From positions 31,782,201-31,846,200 of the forward strand of contig NC_030678.2 in assembly GCF_000004195.4 (NCBI RefSeq): 64,000 nt of DNA, read 5' to 3'. The notes under the pieces are model-generated. The model searched no databases. It worked only from the letters and a program-made list of their open reading frames with translations, and had not been told where the DNA came from. The stretch is from Xenopus tropicalis (Eukaryota > Chordata > Amphibia > Anura > Pipidae). Below are positions 49,446-62,895 of this stretch, piece after piece. A program made the position numbers and the translations under genes. Each line of letters begins with the position of its first letter. Within the stretch, counting starts at the first letter, position 1.

Positions 49446-50984
49446 AACTGGTACATTGCTTTAGAAATGTATGGCTACAGCTTATTTGTGATTGCACAAA
49501 TGGCAAGTCCCATTGTACTGTACTGATGTGTAGGATAACCCAAAACCCGCAGGTTTACAAACAAGTCAGGTGGGTTTGATTTAAAATTTGGACGACCATT
49601 GCGAGTTTGGATTGGGTGTTGGTGAGACTAGGGAAATACACTCCTCCTCTGCGTCACAAGATTCCTTGGAAACAAAGGGCTGAGCATTTATATTACCATT
49701 TATTTATATCACAAACATCTCATGCACTATAGCACTAAACTGATCTCTAATTAATTGTTTATTTTCAACAGTTATTGGGGAGTATTTCCCCACACTCCCT
49801 TGCGAAGTCAGCCTGCTAGGCTTGGAACATATAGTTTACAACATGAATAGAACATAATGTCTCTAGTTTGTCATTATTCACACAGTGACACACTCTACTT
49901 TGGCATGGGAAAAGGGTAGAACCAGACAATGGGAGTCCAAGTGTTAAGTATACTATGTACTACTGGTACTCTGGAAATATCTAAACTAGTATAATAATCA
50001 GAAGCTAGAAGCAGTTATATGCTATAAGTACTTATGAGTTTGCTAAGAAAACAATGTTACCAGAAAACCAGTCTAAAAACAAGTGGCCAGCTGGCAGATA
50101 TTGCTTCAGAGTTACATCTCCAAAAGAGCCAAGCAGAATAAGGTGATATAGTGAATAATGTACCCCCTAATGTAAAATATAAGAATACTCTGCCGTTCCA
50201 TTACCATATAAAATCAGGAGGCTGAAGGCAGAGTGCTTTCATACAGGTTATGGAGGGTACAGTACATTATTTTTATAATACACAAGCTTCAGTGAGTCGC
50301 ATGACAGACAGCGCCGCCTCAGGGGTCCTAGCTCGCTCCCACCGCGTTTAGCTTTGTCACGTCAGTGGAGAAGAGGGGGGCCACATCGTTAGTGCAGAGA
50401 GCACAGCAGTGCACTCAGCACTAGAAGAGGCTAAATTCATATTGCAAAATTTCGGCTCTTTAAAATACCAGGAGTGGCTTGCCTCATGCCAGCAGTGCCC
50501 CTGGTGACAGAAATTACATCACTTAGCAAAAATTATAACTGATGACATCAATAAGCACTGTTTATAAGGATAGAATTTAGAGGATATTCATGGCTCGTGT
50601 GTAATATTCAGATGCATGATGTGACTACATGAAGTTCTACAGTTAATTAGATTTCTAGAAGATGGCAGTAAAACTAAAAGAAAACAAGGAAATTAGATTA
50701 CATCAGAGAAGATGAGAGATCACGAGACTGGCCTTTTCAGTACATACAGGACGTGACTTGTTTAGCTCTGCATCCATACAAATAAAACGGTGGTGTTTAC
50801 ATATGTGCTGGCAGAGAGGAAATTTTTCTTTTAATGAAGCGCATCTTGGGTCAATGATAGAACAAAAGCACAAAAGGATCATAGCTACAAAACATTACAA
50901 CAGCACTTTAGAAATGCAATTATGTCAACAAGTCATTAAGAAACGCCACATGCAAACTAATCATACCTGTAAAACATTTAGCAA
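49446..50984. other. intron or upstream flank, no gene seen
   Basis: 50140-50620 and 61120-61345 share the blocks 'acacaagcttcagtgagtc' and 'aatgtaccccct', so both are copies of an unnamed interspersed repeat. The CpG-containing part at 50310-50370 belongs to that repeat region rather than to an obvious promoter. Confidence 0.45.
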
Positions 50985-51303
50985 GTACAGGTATGGGACC
51001 CGTTATCCAGAAAGTTCCGAATTATGGAAAGGTCATCTCCCATAGACTCCATTTTAAGGAAATAATTCACATTTTTAAAAAATATTTCCTTTTTCTCTGC
51101 AACTACAAAACAGTACCTTGTACTTGATCCCAACTAAGATATAATAATCCTTGTTGGAGGAAAAACAATTCTATTGGGTTTATTTAATGTTTAAAATGAT
51201 TTTTTAGCAAATTTAAGGTATGGGGATCCAAATTACGGAAAGATCTCTTATCCAGAAAATCCCAGGTCCCAAGCATTCTGGATAACAGGTCCCATACCTG
51301 TAC
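50985..51303. mobile_element. complete 'tacaggtatggg' MITE
   Basis: TACAGGTATGGGACCCGTTA at the left and TAACAGGTCCCATACCTGTA at the right give near-perfect TIRs of more than 20 bp. This is the best-preserved copy in the window. Confidence 0.85.
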
Positions 51304-51370
51304 TAAAAAGTTCAACTTCGCAAAGTGGTTGCTGGATCTAATGATACTAGTTACTTTAATATAAGACTAA

Positions 51371-51465
51371 ATTAAAGGGGTAGTTTACCTTTAAGTTAAG
51401 TTATTAGTATGTGGTAGGATGGTCAATTCTAGTATCTTCATTATTTATTTTTTATAGTCCCTGTA
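51371..51465. mobile_element. T2-type MITE left end
   Basis: TTAAAGGGGTAGTTTACC followed by the 'ttcattatttattttttatag' block found at 33760 and 61590; the right part is absent. Confidence 0.6.
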
Positions 51466-51889
51466 AGGAGTAAAAGTTATGTTTTTAGGTCAACACTGGG
51501 TAGAATGTGAAAATCACACTTTACAGACTCTCCTCATCCTCCTAACAAGTGTCATTTGTATATAAAATGCAACATGCTGGATAAAAGCAGCTAATTGGTA
51601 ATTAAGTTGAAACTGTTCTGAACTGTGTCCTTAGTTCAACTCACTCTTTCTGCTCAGGCTGGTGTAGATGGTGTGGGATTTCTTTATGCATCAATAAACT
51701 ATTTGCTGTTTTAATTACAAAGGTCACAATGGCCCTAAATACTGGTCACCTCATTTTGCACAAATGTAAGGGATATGTGCCATAGGCCTTAAAGGAATAC
51801 TGTCATGGGAAAACATGCTTTTTTCAAAATGCATCAGTTAAAGAGTTTCTCTAGCAGAATCCTGCATTGAAAATGCAAACAGATTTTTT

Positions 51890-52199
51890 CCTTATACGGA
51901 AACCCGTTATCCAGAATGTTCCGAATTATGGAAAGGCCATCTCCCATAGACTCCATTATAAGAAAATAATTCTAATTTTTTAAAAAAATGATTTCCTTTT
52001 TCTCTGCAATTATAAAACTGTGCCTTGTACTTGATCCCAATTAAGATATAATGAATCCTTATTGGAAGTAGAACAAGCCTATTGGGTTTATTCAATATTT
52101 AAATGATTTTTAGCAGACTTAAGTTATGGAGATCCAAATTATGGAAAGATCCCTTACCCCAGGTCCCGAGCATTCTTGATAACAGGTTCCATACCTGTA
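51890..52199. mobile_element. 'tacaggtatggg' family MITE, left terminus lost
   Basis: The body from GAAACCCGTTATCCAGAATG to ACAGGTTCCATACCTGTA matches the 50985 copy. Confidence 0.75.
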
Positions 52200-52396
52200 T
52201 TTAATGTTGAAATTTTACATGGGGCATATACGTCATTTTCCCGCAGCCATGTGACCTGTGCTCTGATAAACTTCAGTCACACTTTACTGCTGGGCTGCAA
52301 GTTGGAGTGATATCACCCACCTCCCAGCAGCCAATCAGCAGAACAATGGGAAGGGAGCAAGACAGCAGCTCCCAGTAGATAGCAGATAGCTCAATA

Positions 52397-52755
52397 GTAA
52401 AGGTGGCCATACACCTTCAGATCCACTCACTTGGCGATGTCGCCAAGCGAGCGGATCTTCTCCTGATATTCCCACCTACAGGTGGGCGATATCGGGGGAA
52501 TCCAGGATAATTCAGTCATTTGAATTAGAACGACGGGTAGTAGAAATTGGATCGGGGGCCGCATCAATGAGCTGATGCGGTCCCTGATCCGACTAAATTT
52601 TTTTAACCTGCCCGATCGATATCAGGCCGATTTCAGGCCAGATATCGGTCGGGCAGGCCCATCGTTGGTGCCCCTACACGGGCCGTTTAGCTGCAGAATT
52701 GGTTCGAGGGACCGATATCGGCAGCTAGAATCGGCCCATGTATGGCCACCTTAAG
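52397..52755. mobile_element. complete 'aaaggtggccatacac' MITE
   Basis: TAAAGGTGGCCATACACCTT at the left and CCCATGTATGGCCACCTTAA at the right are TIRs. Internal complementary blocks (gatccactcacttggcgatg / cgccaagcgagcggatc; gccagatatcggtcgggc) allow further folding. No TSD was settled. Confidence 0.8.
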
Positions 52756-55700
52756 AAATCCAAGTCTGGCTTGGGACTCCTCCATTTACATGGGAGTAGG
52801 GGAAACAACAGGTTACCTGAAAGCAGTTCTAATGTGTAGCGCTGGCTGCGTTCTGAAAGCTCAGACTGAGGCACAATGCACTGAAATGGCGCCTACACAC
52901 CAATATTGTAGCTAAGAAAAAAAGATATTTGTTGGTGCAAGAATAAAATTTTAAATGGTAAAGTTAATTATTTGCTATGTAAAGAGTGTAATTTAAAAAT
53001 AAAAAGTACACCATAAAAATATGCCAGTATCCCTTTAAGGCATGGGCAAAGTGGGGTTGGCCAGATACAACTGAGCTCTTACTAGCCCCAGACCTGTTAG
53101 TGGGATGCTGGAAGCTCTAGTTCATTAAGTCTGAATGCCCAGCTTGCCAAAACTGGCTAAAACAGCATGCTTCCAATCATATGGGATAAACAAGACTGAA
53201 TAATAAATAAATAAAAAGACTGCATTATAATGAGATATTAGGAGGATACACAAAGAAATAGCAAGAGAAGTGGCTGATCCTGCCATCTCTGCAAAGCAGG
53301 TAAGAGCTCTATATGACATGCTCGTGGGAGTACTTGACAAGCTATGAGCGCCCCTAAAAATGTTTAAGATGGGAACAAAATGATAAGTGCTTAGTGTCAG
53401 TATGTGGGAGAAACTAGGGGAGAGAATGAGCATTAAAAGTTTGAGAGAGAAAAGGAATAACAGAAACTAGTTATTCTGAAAACTATGCTATTTTATTGCA
53501 ATGCCAGCTAAGGGCAGGTTACTGCCTGGCAACATCTAACTTTACTGCGTGATAAATTCCTCTGGAGGCACCGTTTCCCTGGAGTCTATGGGTAATTTAT
53601 TTAACTTGGCATAACAAACAGGAGGATATTTATAAATTATGCTCTGATTATTAATAATTAATATGAGTAAAATGGAACAGATCAGAACGGTTTGTTTAAC
53701 CAATTTTTCAACGTTAGTTTAACGAATAAGGATTCTGCTAAACATACTTTTTGTCTGTTATTTTAATTAAGAGATACCTATGGTGCCTGTTATGTCTTGC
53801 ACTAAACAGGGCAAAATCTGAAAATATTCTACTTCCTTGCCATCCAAATACAATTAAAACCCCAGTCCAATGAAAAGCCCCTAGGATAATGAGCTGCTCC
53901 TTATTTAAAAATGCAGCTTGCGAAATGGAGGGGTTTGTTTATAAAGAGGGCTTCTCAGTAGACTGCTTAATTATTTTGATTTGGTTCATATGAACCTATC
54001 AATCCAAACAGTCATTACATGCAAGTGACTCCACAAACACAAAGCATCTGAGTTAACGCTCAGGGAAACAAGTAAGATCTCTAACACATTATGAAAAGAA
54101 ATAGTCTGCTTCTAAGGTGGGAACATGTTGAATATTTTGACCTTGTGAGAATCCTTTTATAATCCCTGTGCTCAGCAGCTCCTGTATTTGGCATGCAGAG
54201 ACTGCCTGCTGAGGGAGACAGACCAGAACCTGCTTTGATCTTAAAGTCAGAACTGCAGAGGGAAAAGATATCTGCATATGAGAACAGGAACAACACAATT
54301 ACTGGGGCAAAAATGCAAAAGTGAATAGACTTCTAGAGATCCACTTTAACCCAGTAGTCACAATTGTGTACCCAGGAAATGTATTGCTGTTCATTTCACT
54401 GCATTAAAAGTTATATATTGTATTTTTGATGTAGGTATTTAAAGTACAAAAATCACTATAAGTACTATTTTATAAAATGTAAGGTTCAAATAATAAAGTA
54501 CTTAAGTATATGAAAAAAGGAGAGATTCCTCATTTTGGTTGGATATATTCATATTCACATTAATTCTTGATAATGGGCTCATTCCTGGCAAAGCTTCAAG
54601 GTGATGAAACACTGTTTACCCCTAAAATGGCTTTGCTTATTATTCTAGCCCGAAAATCAAATTACTCCTGTGCCGGCAATGTCTTGGTGTATAGTACTGC
54701 CCTCTGGCTGTAGCATGTAAGTAGTACCTGAAAATAAAGTAGCCAAAATTAGGGATCAGCAGACTTTGGTATTAATACTGTTCTGGCAACTGACCAAAGT
54801 GCATCTCTACTAATTACCCAAGTAGTTACCTACACTACACAAGTGGCCCATCACTTGTACCAATACATAGCACCTAAAAATGAGCTGTAAAACTTCAGAT
54901 AGGCTTGTAAAGTATTTAGGTCTGAATGATCTGTTTAAAGATGGCTAGAATCTCTAGCTAGAGCATTGGTGGAGAAACCACAGCCCTAAGTTTTTTAACT
55001 CCAATTCTCAACAAACCAAGACAGTACTGCAATTATTTATCCTGGGAGTCAAAAGCTGACCATCACTGGCACAGAGTATAGCTATACTCAGAATAAGAAC
55101 TCCTGCACTGGTGGCTAATCCTCTCCAGCTCACAATTCTCCCTAAAAGACACAAAAGGGGACATGCTTCTCACCTGGAGGCCACTGCCACCACTGTGCTA
55201 TGAAATAGTGAATGGAAGAATGCAGATCACAGAATCAATATGGATCAGCATAAAATAAGAAGAGAAAAGAGGCTTTAATTATTTCAATTTGCTAAATGTT
55301 TGATCACTATAAAGGAAAAAAATCCAGAGATCAATTTTTAGCAAGAAAGCCATCTGGCACTGTCTGCCCCTTTTAACCCCAACAACTCCCCCCCCCCCCA
55401 CCACCACCACTTCCCAGTTTAACTAGACTTCTAATCCCTGGGCAGTTGGCAACACTAACATATCTTGATATTTTAGAAGGAAACACATGATGGTATTTAT
55501 CTGTAGATGTGCTGGTCATGTTTTGGGTGCACAGATAAATGTAGGTAGTGTGTTTATGAGTATGACAATTTAAAGAAATCTGCAATTTGCTAAGTTGCTT
55601 CCCTCAGTTTAAATGGTACAGAATTCCAGTGAGAAGAAAAAAAAAAACCACTTTTTTTTTTGTTTTCTGTTGCAGACATTTCCCCCTTTGTCAGCTGGGA

Positions 55701-56604
55701 AGAGCATTGAGAGGACATTAAACTATGCCATTGCCTATGGCTAGGCCTCTGAATTCCTACGACCATGGCAGGGGAAGCCTGACAAGGCTACGGTGCACTG
55801 TTAGCAGGAAAGAATAAATTGCTATGAAGATAGAGACATTATTTGCCAGATGGTAACATTTTTTCTGCCCTAAAATGGGTGTGACTTAGTCTGACCTCTA
55901 CGACAAACCCTCTAGCAAAAATATGTCAGTTGGCACTATAAGTGCATGGCCCTGGTTATACACTAGTAATCTGTGAAATTAGCTGTGTGTATTATGTGTG
56001 CTCAACTGGAACCCATTCTGTTGGGTTATGAAGTTTTTCCCTTCGGCACTGAGCAAGCTGTCTATTAATCAAGCCCCGGCCTGCCGCAATGGAACACATT
56101 TTGCATGAGTAGTGCTCACAGCCTGCCTGTGCTCATAGGAGCCCCTGCTTTTACAGAATAATATGGCTCTACACCTTCAATACCGACTGTACGTACAGGC
56201 AGAAAGCAGTGTGGCAGAGGAACTCTGTCCTTCACCGCCATACTGTCACATTACACCGCAATCTATGTACAGTTACACCTAACAGCAAGATTAGAGATAC
56301 AGAAGATTTAGGGCCCCAATCTGTAGGGGTGGGGAAGGACTATTAAGAATATAAAAAGTGCAACTAGCAGCAATCCAGTTTGGATTGGACTACAACTCCC
56401 AGCATCCATCTCACAACATTCAACAGCAGCTGGACTGGCTTTAAGCTGGCTATACCTGATGTATATACTGGTAATTACTGTGTAAATTATATGTTTCTGT
56501 GACTATTACTGCAAGCTGAGGCTTCATTTCAGACTTGGATATCTAGCTACTTGAGGATACCAGTGTTCAGTTCCATTTACATGACACTGTAAATAGATAA
56601 AATA
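52756..56604. other. intron or upstream flank, no gene seen
   Basis: Unique-looking sequence with a C/CCA run at 55389-55412 and 'ggactacaactcccagcat' at 56387-56405. The ORFs have no domain signature. Confidence 0.5.
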
Positions 56605-56606
56605 TA

Positions 56607-58230
56607 CAGTGGCTTGCAAAAGTATTCGGCCCCCTTGAACTTTTCCACATTTTGTCACATTACAGCCACAAACATGAATCAATTTTATTGGAATTCCACA
56701 TGAAAGACCAATACAAAAAGGTGTACACGTGAGAAGTGGAACAAAAATCCTACATGATTCCAAACATTTTTTACAAATAAATAACTGCAAAGTGGGGTGT
56801 GTGTAATTATTCAGCCCCCTGAGTCAATACTTTGTAGAACCACCTTTTGCTGCAATTACAGCTGCCAGGCTTTTAGGGTATGTCTCTACCAGCTTTGCAC
56901 ATCTACAGACTGAAATCCTTGCCCATTCTTCTTTGCAAAACAGCTCCAGCTCAGTTTTGCATTTTGGCCAAAAAGTTCCATTTTGGTCTCATCTGACCAG
57001 AGCACCTTCTTCCACATGTTTACTGTGTCCCCCACATGGCTTGTGGCAAACTGCAAATGGGACATCTTATGGTTTTCTGTTAACAATGGCTTTCTTCTTG
57101 CCACTCTTCCATAAAGGCCAACTTTGTGCAGTGCACGACTAACAGTTGTCCTATGGACAGATTCCCCCACCTGAGCTGTAGATCTCTGCAGCTCCCCCAG
57201 AGTCACCATGGGCCTCTTGGCTGCATTTCTGATCAGCGCTCTCCTTGTTCGGCCTGTGAGTTTAGGTGGACGGCCTTGTCTTGGTAGGTTTACAGTTGTG
57301 CCATACTCCTTCCATTTCTGAATGATCGTTTGAACAGTACTCCGTGGGATGTTCAAGGCTTTGGAAATCTTTTTGTAGCCTAAGGGGCACATTTACTAAC
57401 CCACGAATGAGCCGAATGCGTCCGATTGCGTTTTTTTCGTAATGATCGGTAATTTTGCGATTTTTTTTCGTATTTTTTGCGATTTTTTCATATTTTTTGC
57501 GATTTTTTTTGGTGTCTTTACGATTTTTGCGTAAAAACGCGAGTTTTTCGTAGCCATTACGAAAGTTGCGCAAAGTCGCGATTTTTTCGTAGCGTTAAAA
57601 CTTGCGTGAAACTTCGCGCCTTTTAAGTTTTAACGCTAATAAAAAGACGCGACTTTGCGCGCAAGTGTTAACGCTACGGAAAAATCGCGACTTTGCGCAA
57701 CTTTCGTAATGGCTACGAAAAACTCGCAAAATGTTCGTTTCCAATCGGAATTTTTCCAATTCGGATTCGAAATCGTGTCTTAGTAAATCAGCCCCTAAGC
57801 CTGCTTTAAATTTCTCAATAACTTTATCCCTGACCTGTCTGGTGTGTTCTTTGGACTTCATGGTGTTGTTGCTCCCAATATTCTCTTAGACAACCTCTGA
57901 GGCCATCACAGAGAAGCTGTATTTGTACTGACATTAGATTACACACAGGTGCACTCTATTTAGTCATTAGCACTCATCAGGCAATGTCTATGGGCAACTG
58001 ACTGCACTCAGACCAAAGGGGGCTGAATAATTACGCGCACTCCACTTTGCAGTTATTTATTTGTAAAAAATGTTTGGAATCATGTATGATTTTCCTTCCA
58101 CTTCTCACGTGTACACCGCTTTGCATTGGTCTTTCACGTGGAATTCCAATAAAATTGATTCATGTTTGTGGCTGTAATGTGAAAAAATGTGGAAAAGTTC
58201 AAGGGGGCCGAATACTTTTGCAAGCCACTG
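56607..58230 (-). mobile_element. Tc1-like transposon with long TIRs, split by a MITE
   Basis: The ends CAGTGGCTTGCAAAAGTATT and its complement are flanked by TA (56605-56606, 58231-58232). TIRs of about 150-200 bp extend inward. Transposase on the minus strand: MKSKEHTRQVRDKVIEKFKA (57861 onward), broken inside the first HTH by a 412-bp MITE, then YKKISKALNIPRSTVQ, GRPPKLTGRTRRALIRNA, VHRTTVSRALHKVGLYGR and VLWSDETKMELFGQNAK with the first catalytic Asp. The sequence then jumps to the tail, so the second Asp and the Glu are deleted. Inactive by two independent lesions. Confidence 0.95.
57384..57795. mobile_element. 412-bp palindromic MITE inserted in the Tc1 transposase
   Basis: GGGGCACATTTACTAA at the left and TTAGTAAATCAGCCCC at the right are TIRs, with TAA on both sides (57381-57383, 57796-57798). 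Removing the insert and one TAA restores the transposase frame across KFKAGL-GYKK, proving insertion. The core has 68-bp arms (57539-57606 and 57660-57727) differing at two positions. Poly-T and 'cgatttttt' repeats fill the left part. A TAA duplication suggests PIF/Harbinger. Confidence 0.88.
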
Positions 58231-58232
58231 TA

Positions 58233-59552
58233 CCATAGTTGGAATCAATAATAAAATCTTGGGGCAAATGACAATAACTGTATATCTTGTGCCAAACAGC
58301 AAAGAATATTTCTTATTAATATAACAAGTTCAGTGTTTTAATACCATATTTGCATGTATATTACCACCAATACTGTTGGGTTTAAAAGAAGCACATTAAA
58401 TTATGCATGAAAATATTGTGTAGGCACGTACGGCTGTGTGCAAATGAGCCTGTGTAGGATTTTATGAGTGATTAAATGATTGATATCATTAAAGATTTTT
58501 ATTTAATTTTTTACCTTCCACTTTTCAGTTCAGGTGTTATTTCAGACAGTACATTAGAAATAAAGACTTTTTTATAATTGCTTTCTATTTTTTACAAAGT
58601 TGGTAAAACTAAAGTTTAAAGGGGAACTCTGGCTGCCGAACCAAAATTTGTTAAGGGGCCCTTCATAACACAAAAACCCCTAATATGCCTATCACTGTAA
58701 TCTGTTTATTCATTTTTACATGCTGAAATTCAGCTGCAAAACAGCCCTTTTCTTTTTGCACATTTTCTTCCTCCAGGTGCTAAAACATCTCAATATGTGC
58801 CACTGCCCTTGTATGATCATTGTAGGTTTCAGTTACATAAGAAGATGAACATTATTATGGTCAGTATTAGTTCATCAAAATCAACCTCTTTTGAACAGGC
58901 TAGAATCCGGCAGAAGAAATACTGTGGCATATACCAGTGTTGCTGGGGAAGGAAAGTGTTTCTGAGGCAGTGACACATTATTAGTTATATTAGGGTAAGT
59001 CAATAGTTAGCATCTACCATATGTGACTCCCCTGGGGCTGGTGGAACAAACAGTCATTGTCTGGCCCGTGTCTAGCCTAATGGGTATAAAAATGCCAAAC
59101 CTTGCCAAACAGTGCTTGCAACTCACAGCGTTTTCTGTGAAGTTCAGGGTGAGCAGTGAAACTTGCAATAAATCTTCTTTTCCCACTAAATAAAAACCCA
59201 AATATTTGCATGTGCAGTTTCTGCTTAATTTGCAGCTCTGTTTAGTACTACAACACTGTGATGAAAGGAAAGCGGGACCCTTGGAAGAAGCTGAGCCGAT
59301 GCCCTGTACCCCAGGCCATAAAGGACTAGCTGGCTGTTGGGGTTAGTTACACAGCAATCAAAAGATTATCGCTATAAAAATCCTATGCCTTTAATTCACC
59401 TCCCAGTATCACCGCTGTAATGAAATATTACTAGGCCCTGCAGTAAGAATCATTTTATTATTCCCTACCCCAAAACTTTGGAAAGATTAGTAAATTTATA
59501 TGGAAACTGCTCATCAGTCAGGGTCCCACTGAGCCCTATACAGTATGACACA
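58233..59552. other. intron or upstream flank, no gene seen
   Basis: No repeat terminus or coding motif I can defend. Confidence 0.5.
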
Positions 59553-59832
59553 GTAAAGGTGGCCATACACTTTAAGATCTGCTCGCTTGGCGACCCAATA
59601 TCCCCACCTACGGGGCCAAACGATCCAATTATAAGGGCAGCAATGGGCGCAGTCGGTTTCGGGGACCGCATCAGCAAGCCAATGCGGTCCCCATTTTCAG
59701 GCCAGATATCGGTCGGGCATGCCCCTCATTGCTGCCCCTCGTTGCTGCCCCTACACAGGCCGATAAGCTGCAGAATTGGTCTAAGGGACCGATATCGGCA
59801 GCTACAATTGGCTCGTGTATGGCACCGTTAAC
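59553..59832. mobile_element. 'aaaggtggccatacac' MITE, internally shortened
   Basis: TAAAGGTGGCCATACACTTT at the left and GGCTCGTGTATGGCACCGTT at the right. It shares 'gccagatatcggtcgggca' and 'gggaccgatatcggcagct' with the 52397 copy and carries a small local duplication (attgctgcccctcgttgctg). Confidence 0.75.
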
Positions 59833-59899
59833 AGTAAGAACTCTCACACAAAGATTAATTATACTGTGCAGCACAATAGGCTAAAGTTTTCCACATTAT

Positions 59900-60197
59900 G
59901 GGGCACATTCATGAAAACGCGAGTTTGAATCCCGAATGGGACAAATTCGGATTGGATATGAACATTTCTGAAGATTGCAAATATCACGAAAATGCTTACG
60001 AAAAAATCGTATTAGTCACGATAATATCGAAAGTCACTAAATTTTCGTATGGAACGATTGTAAACAGTGGGAAAACCTTTTCGATTTTTTCGTGCAAGCA
60101 TACGAAAAAGTTGTGCAGGCATTGAAAAAGTTGCGCAACACACAAAAAATTCGGTGAAAATACACTTGGAGCGTTCGTGTCTTAATAAATCTGCCCC
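59900..60197. mobile_element. 'ggggcacatt...aatctgcccc' MITE, 298 bp
   Basis: GGGGCACATTCATGAAAACG to AATAAATCTGCCCC, flanked by TAT (59897-59899, 60198-60200). Composition and termini resemble the element at 57384, but the internal palindrome has decayed. Confidence 0.7.
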
Positions 60198-60200
60198 TAT

Positions 60201-61567
60201 GTATAGATAAGAACGTATATTACAACACAAATTCTGCCACAGGTAAAAACTATTCCTGGCTAATTCATCTGCATGTACGGTAAGCGTTTTATGGACTCCA
60301 TCGTATCCTGGAACATAAGACTGCCAGGAAAAAACAATTTAGTCAGCTTTAATTTCTCTTTAATTAAAAGAGAATTCAAAAATGTTGCCTATTACAGCAG
60401 TAATCCCTGCAAGAGTAAAGCAAGTATTGAATTCATTCTTGAGGGTAATATCGGTCTAGTAATAAACTGCCCTTATGGGACCACTAACTAAAAGGCAATA
60501 TTATTTACTTTCACTCTGAGTTTGTTACTCAACACCTAAAATGGAACATTTCCTGCAGATGAGGAGAGGGAACGGAACTAGGTAGGGGAATCATGAAGTG
60601 ATGCCACATTAAAGGAAGCAGTTAACCATGTTACAGCTTTTAACTATGAAAGCAGAAGGTTAAATGCAAATATCACAAAATGCAAAGTTGTGCGGAAGAT
60701 GATCATATGTTTTAATGAATTGTCATAAACTATAAATTAAGGGGTAAAACTGCATAATCTAATGACAAGCTACTGCCCCATCTCCAGTAGTTGACTGAAA
60801 CAGCAGCACCAAAAAATCACATACACATCCTGGGGCTTATATTTAAACACTGGGCCAATTTGCACCTGGACAGTAACCCAGTGGGCAGTAGCCCTTAGTC
60901 TGCTGCAGGTAGAACAATTAAAGCAAACATCTGATTGGTTGCTATTTGTTACTGCCCAAGTTCAAATTTGCAGTGTGTATAAATTACCCCCTCTAGAACC
61001 CCCATCTAAATGCTATTTATTGCTGGCCGCTCTATAAGGGAGAGCATGAAAAATGCTTGTTTTCCACTCCACAAAGCACACTTAAGAAAATAAAAACATC
61101 ACCATACAAAACATACATTCATGTGATTTATATAGTAAATAATGTACCCCCTACAGTAAAATAAAAAATTAAAGTCACAGGTCATAGAACTCCAAGGTAA
61201 TTTAATATATCCATATTTAACAACGGGGGCTACATTATTTATTAAAATACACAAGCTTCAGTGAGTCATGTGACAGAAATTGCATCACTAAACATTGATA
61301 ATACCTGATGCCATCACTAAGAACTGAGTGTCATTTTTTCCAAAAAAAAAAGAAGTTTGAATTGAGTCATAACAAATGTTAGGTAGTCCCTGACACAGCT
61401 ATGCTTCATAATGGCATCAGATATAAAACGTTTGTTGCCAGATAATATGTAGTGCTGTTTGGATACAAAATTGATGCAAATATAATGATATCAGTATCAG
61501 TAGTGAGACAGAAAAAACAATGCAACTAACATATATAATAAAACTAAAAGAAATGATTATGTTTACC
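60201..61567. other. intron or upstream flank, no gene seen; repeat fragments
   Basis: A 'ggggcttatatttaaacactgggc' relative of the 6909 repeat lies at 60832-60990. 61120-61345 repeats the 'aatgtaccccct / acacaagcttcagtgagtc' block of 50140-50620. Confidence 0.5.
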
Positions 61568-61983
61568 TTAAAGGGGTGGTCTTCATTGTTTATTTATTTT
61601 TTATAGTTTTTGAATTAGTTGCCTTACTCTTTTGCCTCTTTACAGCTTACAAATGGCACTCACTAACCCCAGCAGCCAAAAACTATTGCTCTGCGAGGCT
61701 ACTATTTTATTGTTATTGTTACTTTTTTCTACTTATATTTCTATGCAGGCTTTCTGCTAATCATATTCCTATCTCTAGTTTAAACCACTGCCTGGTTGCT
61801 AGGGTCTACAAGACCCTAGCAAACAGATAGCTGATAAAATACCATATGGAGAGCTGCTGAATAAAAAGCTAAATAACTGAAAAACCATAAAAAATTAAAA
61901 ATGAAGATCAATTTCAAATTGTCTCAGAATATCAATGTCTATGTCATACTAAAAGTTAATTTAAAGGTGAACTACCCCTTTAA
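61568..61983. mobile_element. T2-type MITE with TTAA target site
   Basis: TTAAAGGGGTGGTCTTC at the left and AAAGGTGAACTACCCCTTTAA at the right; TTAA at 61568-61571 and 61980-61983. It shares the 'ccccagcagc' and 'ctggttgctagggt' blocks with the 33700 copy. Confidence 0.85.
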
Positions 61984-62507
61984 GTTTATCACTGCTTGTA
62001 TGGTAGACGTACTTATAGCCATTGTTAAGAATGGTTCTCCCACTCCTGAAGAGTTAGATCCATAGGGTCACAGTTCCAAATCTTGTCTGTCAAGGTGAAA
62101 ATGTTGAGATCAAATCGTCTGAAATTTAATTTCTTATATCTAAATGCATTATATAGATAATATACATAATACTTCATTCCACAGAGACTGCTATGATTGT
62201 AAGGTATATTGTATTCTCTCCTCCCAATGTCTCTGTCCTCTTCAAATGCACATTTGTTTACTTTATTAGCAGCCCATAAAAACTGCATTATACTAACTTA
62301 TACTGTCCCTACATTAAAGGATAATAGAACACACCATAACCTGTATATGGCAAATACTCCAAAAAGACTTTTAATATCAGTACAAATGACAGTCCAGGCT
62401 GCATATAATAAAAACAAAACATCAATTACTGGAGGTGGGGGGTGTCCCTCTTCTGGTTATTTGCTTTATTATACCTATATCAGGGCTTCTGTCTACAGCA
62501 ATGTTAA

Positions 62508-62613
62508 AGAAGAACAGGAACAGCACCTCTTGTCTTTGTAGATTAAAAAAAAACAACTTTGCAATAAAGGCATTTTAATCTACAAAGACAAGAGGTGCTG
62601 TTCCTGTTCTTCT
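62508..62613. repeat. perfect 41-bp inverted repeat with 24-bp loop
   Basis: Arms 62508-62548 and 62573-62613 are exact reverse complements (AGAAGAACAGGAACAGCACC at the outer end, TAGATTAAAA at the inner end). The loop contains GCAATAAAGG. Transcribed, it would form a perfect hairpin. Confidence 0.93.
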
Positions 62614-62895
62614 GTACCTGGATGTGCCGATGGAATGTGTCCATTGGGGAACCTGCAATGGAAATGAAAGCAATGTTAAATACACACACCCCTGAACCAC
62701 TTCTGGAACCTTCTTATTTCATTATGAAACCATTTCAGTTCCAATAACATTTTGTGAATCATATGTTTCTATATTTTCTATTTCAATGTTCTGTAACAAT
62801 AAAAATTGCATGAAGCTACCAGAGCACTGTAACATTAGAATCAGCATGCACCAGAAATGGCATTACACACAAAAAATGCTGCCTTACTATACTTT

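Noticed and set aside
50281..50420. CpG-containing stretch considered as a CpG-island promoter
   Set aside because: Short, and surrounding blocks recur near 61120-61345, so it looks like part of an interspersed repeat.
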